Assembly (NCBI GenBank): GCA_031290405.1
Contig: JAITNO010000082.1
Coordinates: forward strand, 1 to 5,219
DNA from: Spirochaetaceae bacterium
GTDB taxonomy: Bacteria; Spirochaetota; Spirochaetia; Treponematales; Breznakiellaceae
Reading direction: 5' to 3'
DNA length: 5,219 bases
In this document: piece by piece, positions 3,391 through 5,219 of the stretch
Layout: each line of letters begins with the position of its first letter
How positions within the stretch are numbered: position 1 is the first letter of the stretch
Made by a program: the position numbers and the translations under genes
Notes under the pieces: generated by a model
The model's database searches: none
What the model saw: the letters and a program-made list of their open reading frames with translations, nothing else
What the model was told of the DNA's origin: nothing

Positions 3391-5219
3391 ATGAACGCTG
3401 AAGACGAGCGCGCGTATTCGTATAACGCAAAGCGGCGATACGCGGTCTTTTTCGCGGGGCTCATCCTCCTCGCGCTGTATGTGCTGGTCCGTTACGCGGG
3501 GCTGATGACGAATGCGCCTGCCTTCAATCCGGAGCGGACGGCGCGGGGGCTTGCGGCGCGGGGGCCCATCCTCGACCGCAATGGGAGGATTCTGGCCATC
3601 GAAGCGCGCTTTGGGAACATCAGCGTGTGGCGCCCGGACATAGGGGACAAGGCGGCGCTTGCCCGCACGCTCTCTCCCCTGCTGGGCTTGAGCGCGGAGG
3701 CGATTGTCGAGCGGATTGACGAGTCTGCTTCGGACTTTCTCTACCTTAAACGGCGTCTTGACCAGGCGGCGGTGCGTGAGATCGAGGGGCTTGTCGACCG
3801 GGGGATGCTGTCGGGCGTTCAGGTGTGGCCGGTGATGGGGCGGATTTATCCTGAACAGTCGCTTGCCGCCCAGATTGTGGGCTTTGTGGGGGATGAGAAC
3901 ACGGGGCTTGCGGGCATTGAATATGCGTTTAACGATGAGCTGGGCGCCCAGAGCGCGCCGAACGGGGTAAAGACGCCGGGCAACCAGGTTGTTCTGACGA
4001 TTGACGCCAATATCCAGTATATGCTGGAAGAGATTGCCGGTCGGGCGCTCCGAGAAAACAAGGCTGAGGCGGTGATGCTGATGGCGATGGACCCCCGCAA
4101 CGGCGACATCCTGGGGGCGGCCTCGCTTCCGGGCTTTAACCCGAACAACTTCCGCGAATCGAGGGAGGAGGACAGGGCGTTCAGGCCGGCGCTCTGGGCC
4201 TACGAGCCGGGCTCCGTCTTTAAGGTCTTTTCGATTGCCAGCCTCCTGGACGGCGCTTTCATCTCGCCGTCGACGACCTTTTACTGCAACGGCTTTTACG
4301 AGCGGACGACGAACTTAGGCGAGCGCGTGGTGATCAAGTGTCTGGGCGCTCACGGGACGGTTGCGGCGCGCGACATCATCGTCTATTCGTGCAACGCGGG
4401 GGCGGCCTACGCGTCGGAGCGGGCGGGGGACGACGTATTCTCCGAGGCCGTCCGCCGGCTGGGGTTCGGCTCGCGCACGGGATCGGGGCTTTCCGGCGAG
4501 ACGGCGGGCTTCCTGCGCGCGCCGGCGCGCTGGTCGACGCGGACGAAGCCGACGATTGCGATGGGGCAGGAGATTGCCGTCTCGGCGATGCAGATGCTCA
4601 AGGCGGCGACGGCGTTGGCCGGCGACGGCACGGTGCGCCCTCCGCGCCTTGTTGCGCGCATCGTCGGGGAAGACGGCAGCGGGCGCGAATACCTTGCCGG
4701 CGCGCCGGTGAAGCTGCTCAAGGAGGGCACGGCGCGGGAGTTGCGCTCCTATATGCGGGACGTAACGAGCAGCTTCGGCACGGGCTGGCGGGCCTTTATC
4801 GAGGATATGCCGCTGGCCGTCAAGACGGGCACCGGCCAGATGATCAATCCGGCCACCGGCGCGTATTCCGAAACGGACTTTATCGCCAGTTGCATGGCGA
4901 TGCTGCCGGCGCCGGAGCCTTCGCTCGTCATCTACATCGTCATCGTGAAGCCCAAGGGGGAGAGCTACTTAGGCGGGCGCATCGCCTCGCCGTATATCAG
5001 GGAGAGCGCGGAGGCGCTGGTGAACTACCTGGGCATCCCGCGCGGCCGGAACCCGCAGGTGAGCCACTCCGGCTCGATACCGCTGACCCGCGACGCCGTG
5101 CCCGCCGTCGGCGACGCGGTGCCCGACCTGCGCGGCCTGTCGAAGCGGCAGATCCTGCCGCTGCTGCTCCGCGACGACCTGAACTTCCAGTTGAGCGGCG
5201 AGGGCTGGGTCAAGCGGCA
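3391..5219 (+). CDS. Class B penicillin-binding protein (FtsI/PBP2-like) with probable C-terminal PASTA domain, 3' end cut by window edge
   Basis: Monofunctional DD-transpeptidase that cross-links peptidoglycan outside the membrane, most likely at the division septum. 609 codons are open to the right edge. A cytoplasmic basic N-terminus (KRR, 14-16) precedes one membrane anchor (about 17-38). RGPILDRNGRILAI (57-70) opens the pedestal domain, and GLAGIEYAFNDEL (172-184) matches the class B linker. The transpeptidase domain (about 225-545) has SVFK (275-278, nucleophile Ser275), SCN (333-335) and KTGT (478-481), so it should be active and beta-lactam sensitive. From about residue 577 AVPDLRGLSKRQILPLL looks like the first half of a PASTA domain, known in FtsI/SpoVD/PBP2x-type proteins. 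Translation starts 2 bp after the signal peptidase stop; GGGG (3379-3382) is a weak Shine-Dalgarno, so translational coupling is plausible. An FtsI role is favoured over an elongation PBP because of the PASTA element, but no division gene is visible, so the symbol is left open. Confidence 0.93.
   Translation, partial: MNAEDERAYSYNAKRRYAVFFAGLILLALYVLVRYAGLMTNAPAFNPERTARGLAARGPILDRNGRILAIEARFGNISVWRPDIGDKAALARTLSPLLGLSAEAIVERIDESASDFLYLKRRLDQAAVREIEGLVDRGMLSGVQVWPVMGRIYPEQSLAAQIVGFVGDENTGLAGIEYAFNDELGAQSAPNGVKTPGNQVVLTIDANIQYMLEEIAGRALRENKAEAVMLMAMDPRNGDILGAASLPGFNPNNFRESREEDRAFRPALWAYEPGSVFKVFSIASLLDGAFISPSTTFYCNGFYERTTNLGERVVIKCLGAHGTVAARDIIVYSCNAGAAYASERAGDDVFSEAVRRLGFGSRTGSGLSGETAGFLRAPARWSTRTKPTIAMGQEIAVSAMQMLKAATALAGDGTVRPPRLVARIVGEDGSGREYLAGAPVKLLKEGTARELRSYMRDVTSSFGTGWRAFIEDMPLAVKTGTGQMINPATGAYSETDFIASCMAMLPAPEPSLVIYIVIVKPKGESYLGGRIASPYIRESAEALVNYLGIPRGRNPQVSHSGSIPLTRDAVPAVGDAVPDLRGLSKRQILPLLLRDDLNFQLSGEGWVKR

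Noticed and set aside
3158..4931. Several 60-116-codon frames overlapping the signal peptidase and PBP genes
   Set aside because: They are out of frame or antisense to strongly supported genes, Arg/Ser-rich in composition, and have no recognisable domain or ribosome binding site.

Overview
This is a GC-rich bacterial chromosomal segment with four protein genes in two divergent pairs. Between the pairs lies a 426-bp intergenic region largely built of tandem 21-bp repeats. All four genes are housekeeping types (sugar-phosphate metabolism, tryptophan synthesis, protein export, septal cell-wall synthesis). No transposase, integrase, phage, plasmid, tRNA or rRNA signature is visible. The taxon cannot be fixed from the sequence. 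A minimal type I signal peptidase followed by a class B PBP that appears to carry a C-terminal PASTA domain, together with the TrpA variant SDPIAEGP, would fit a GC-rich spirochaete (Treponema-like) or a Firmicutes-type lineage. I hold the spirochaete idea only as a weak inference.

Minus strand, left half (read right to left): trpA (2548-1763) encodes the tryptophan synthase alpha subunit. After an 81-bp gap with two small hairpins comes a phosphohexomutase of the phosphoglucomutase/phosphomannomutase superfamily (from 1681, running off the left edge after 560 codons). All four signature loops of the mutase are intact. trpB is not next to trpA on the side that can be seen.

Middle (2549-2974): the control region shared by the divergent genes trpA and lepB. 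From left to right it holds a 27-nt homopurine tract, a GGGGT/ACCCC hairpin, a first array of about 3.8 copies of a 21-bp unit with strong dyad symmetry, a second array of 8 nearly identical copies of a different 21-bp unit plus one decayed copy, a G-rich hairpin segment, and a short AT-rich island. The two outermost edges carry nearly the same ribosome-binding/start module, TAGGATGG(GG)CCCTATGA, in inverted orientation. No convincing sigma-70 promoter was found in either direction.

Plus strand, right half: a compact type I signal peptidase (2975-3388) and, two bases later, a class B penicillin-binding protein (FtsI/PBP2-like, 3391 to the right edge). The PBP has an N-terminal membrane anchor, intact SxxK, SxN and KTGT motifs, and the start of a probable PASTA domain. 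Their 2-bp spacing suggests one transcript for two envelope proteins.

The unusual part of the window is the pair of adjoining repeat arrays. Their shared period is about two helical turns, and it also leaves long stretches open in several reading frames by chance.
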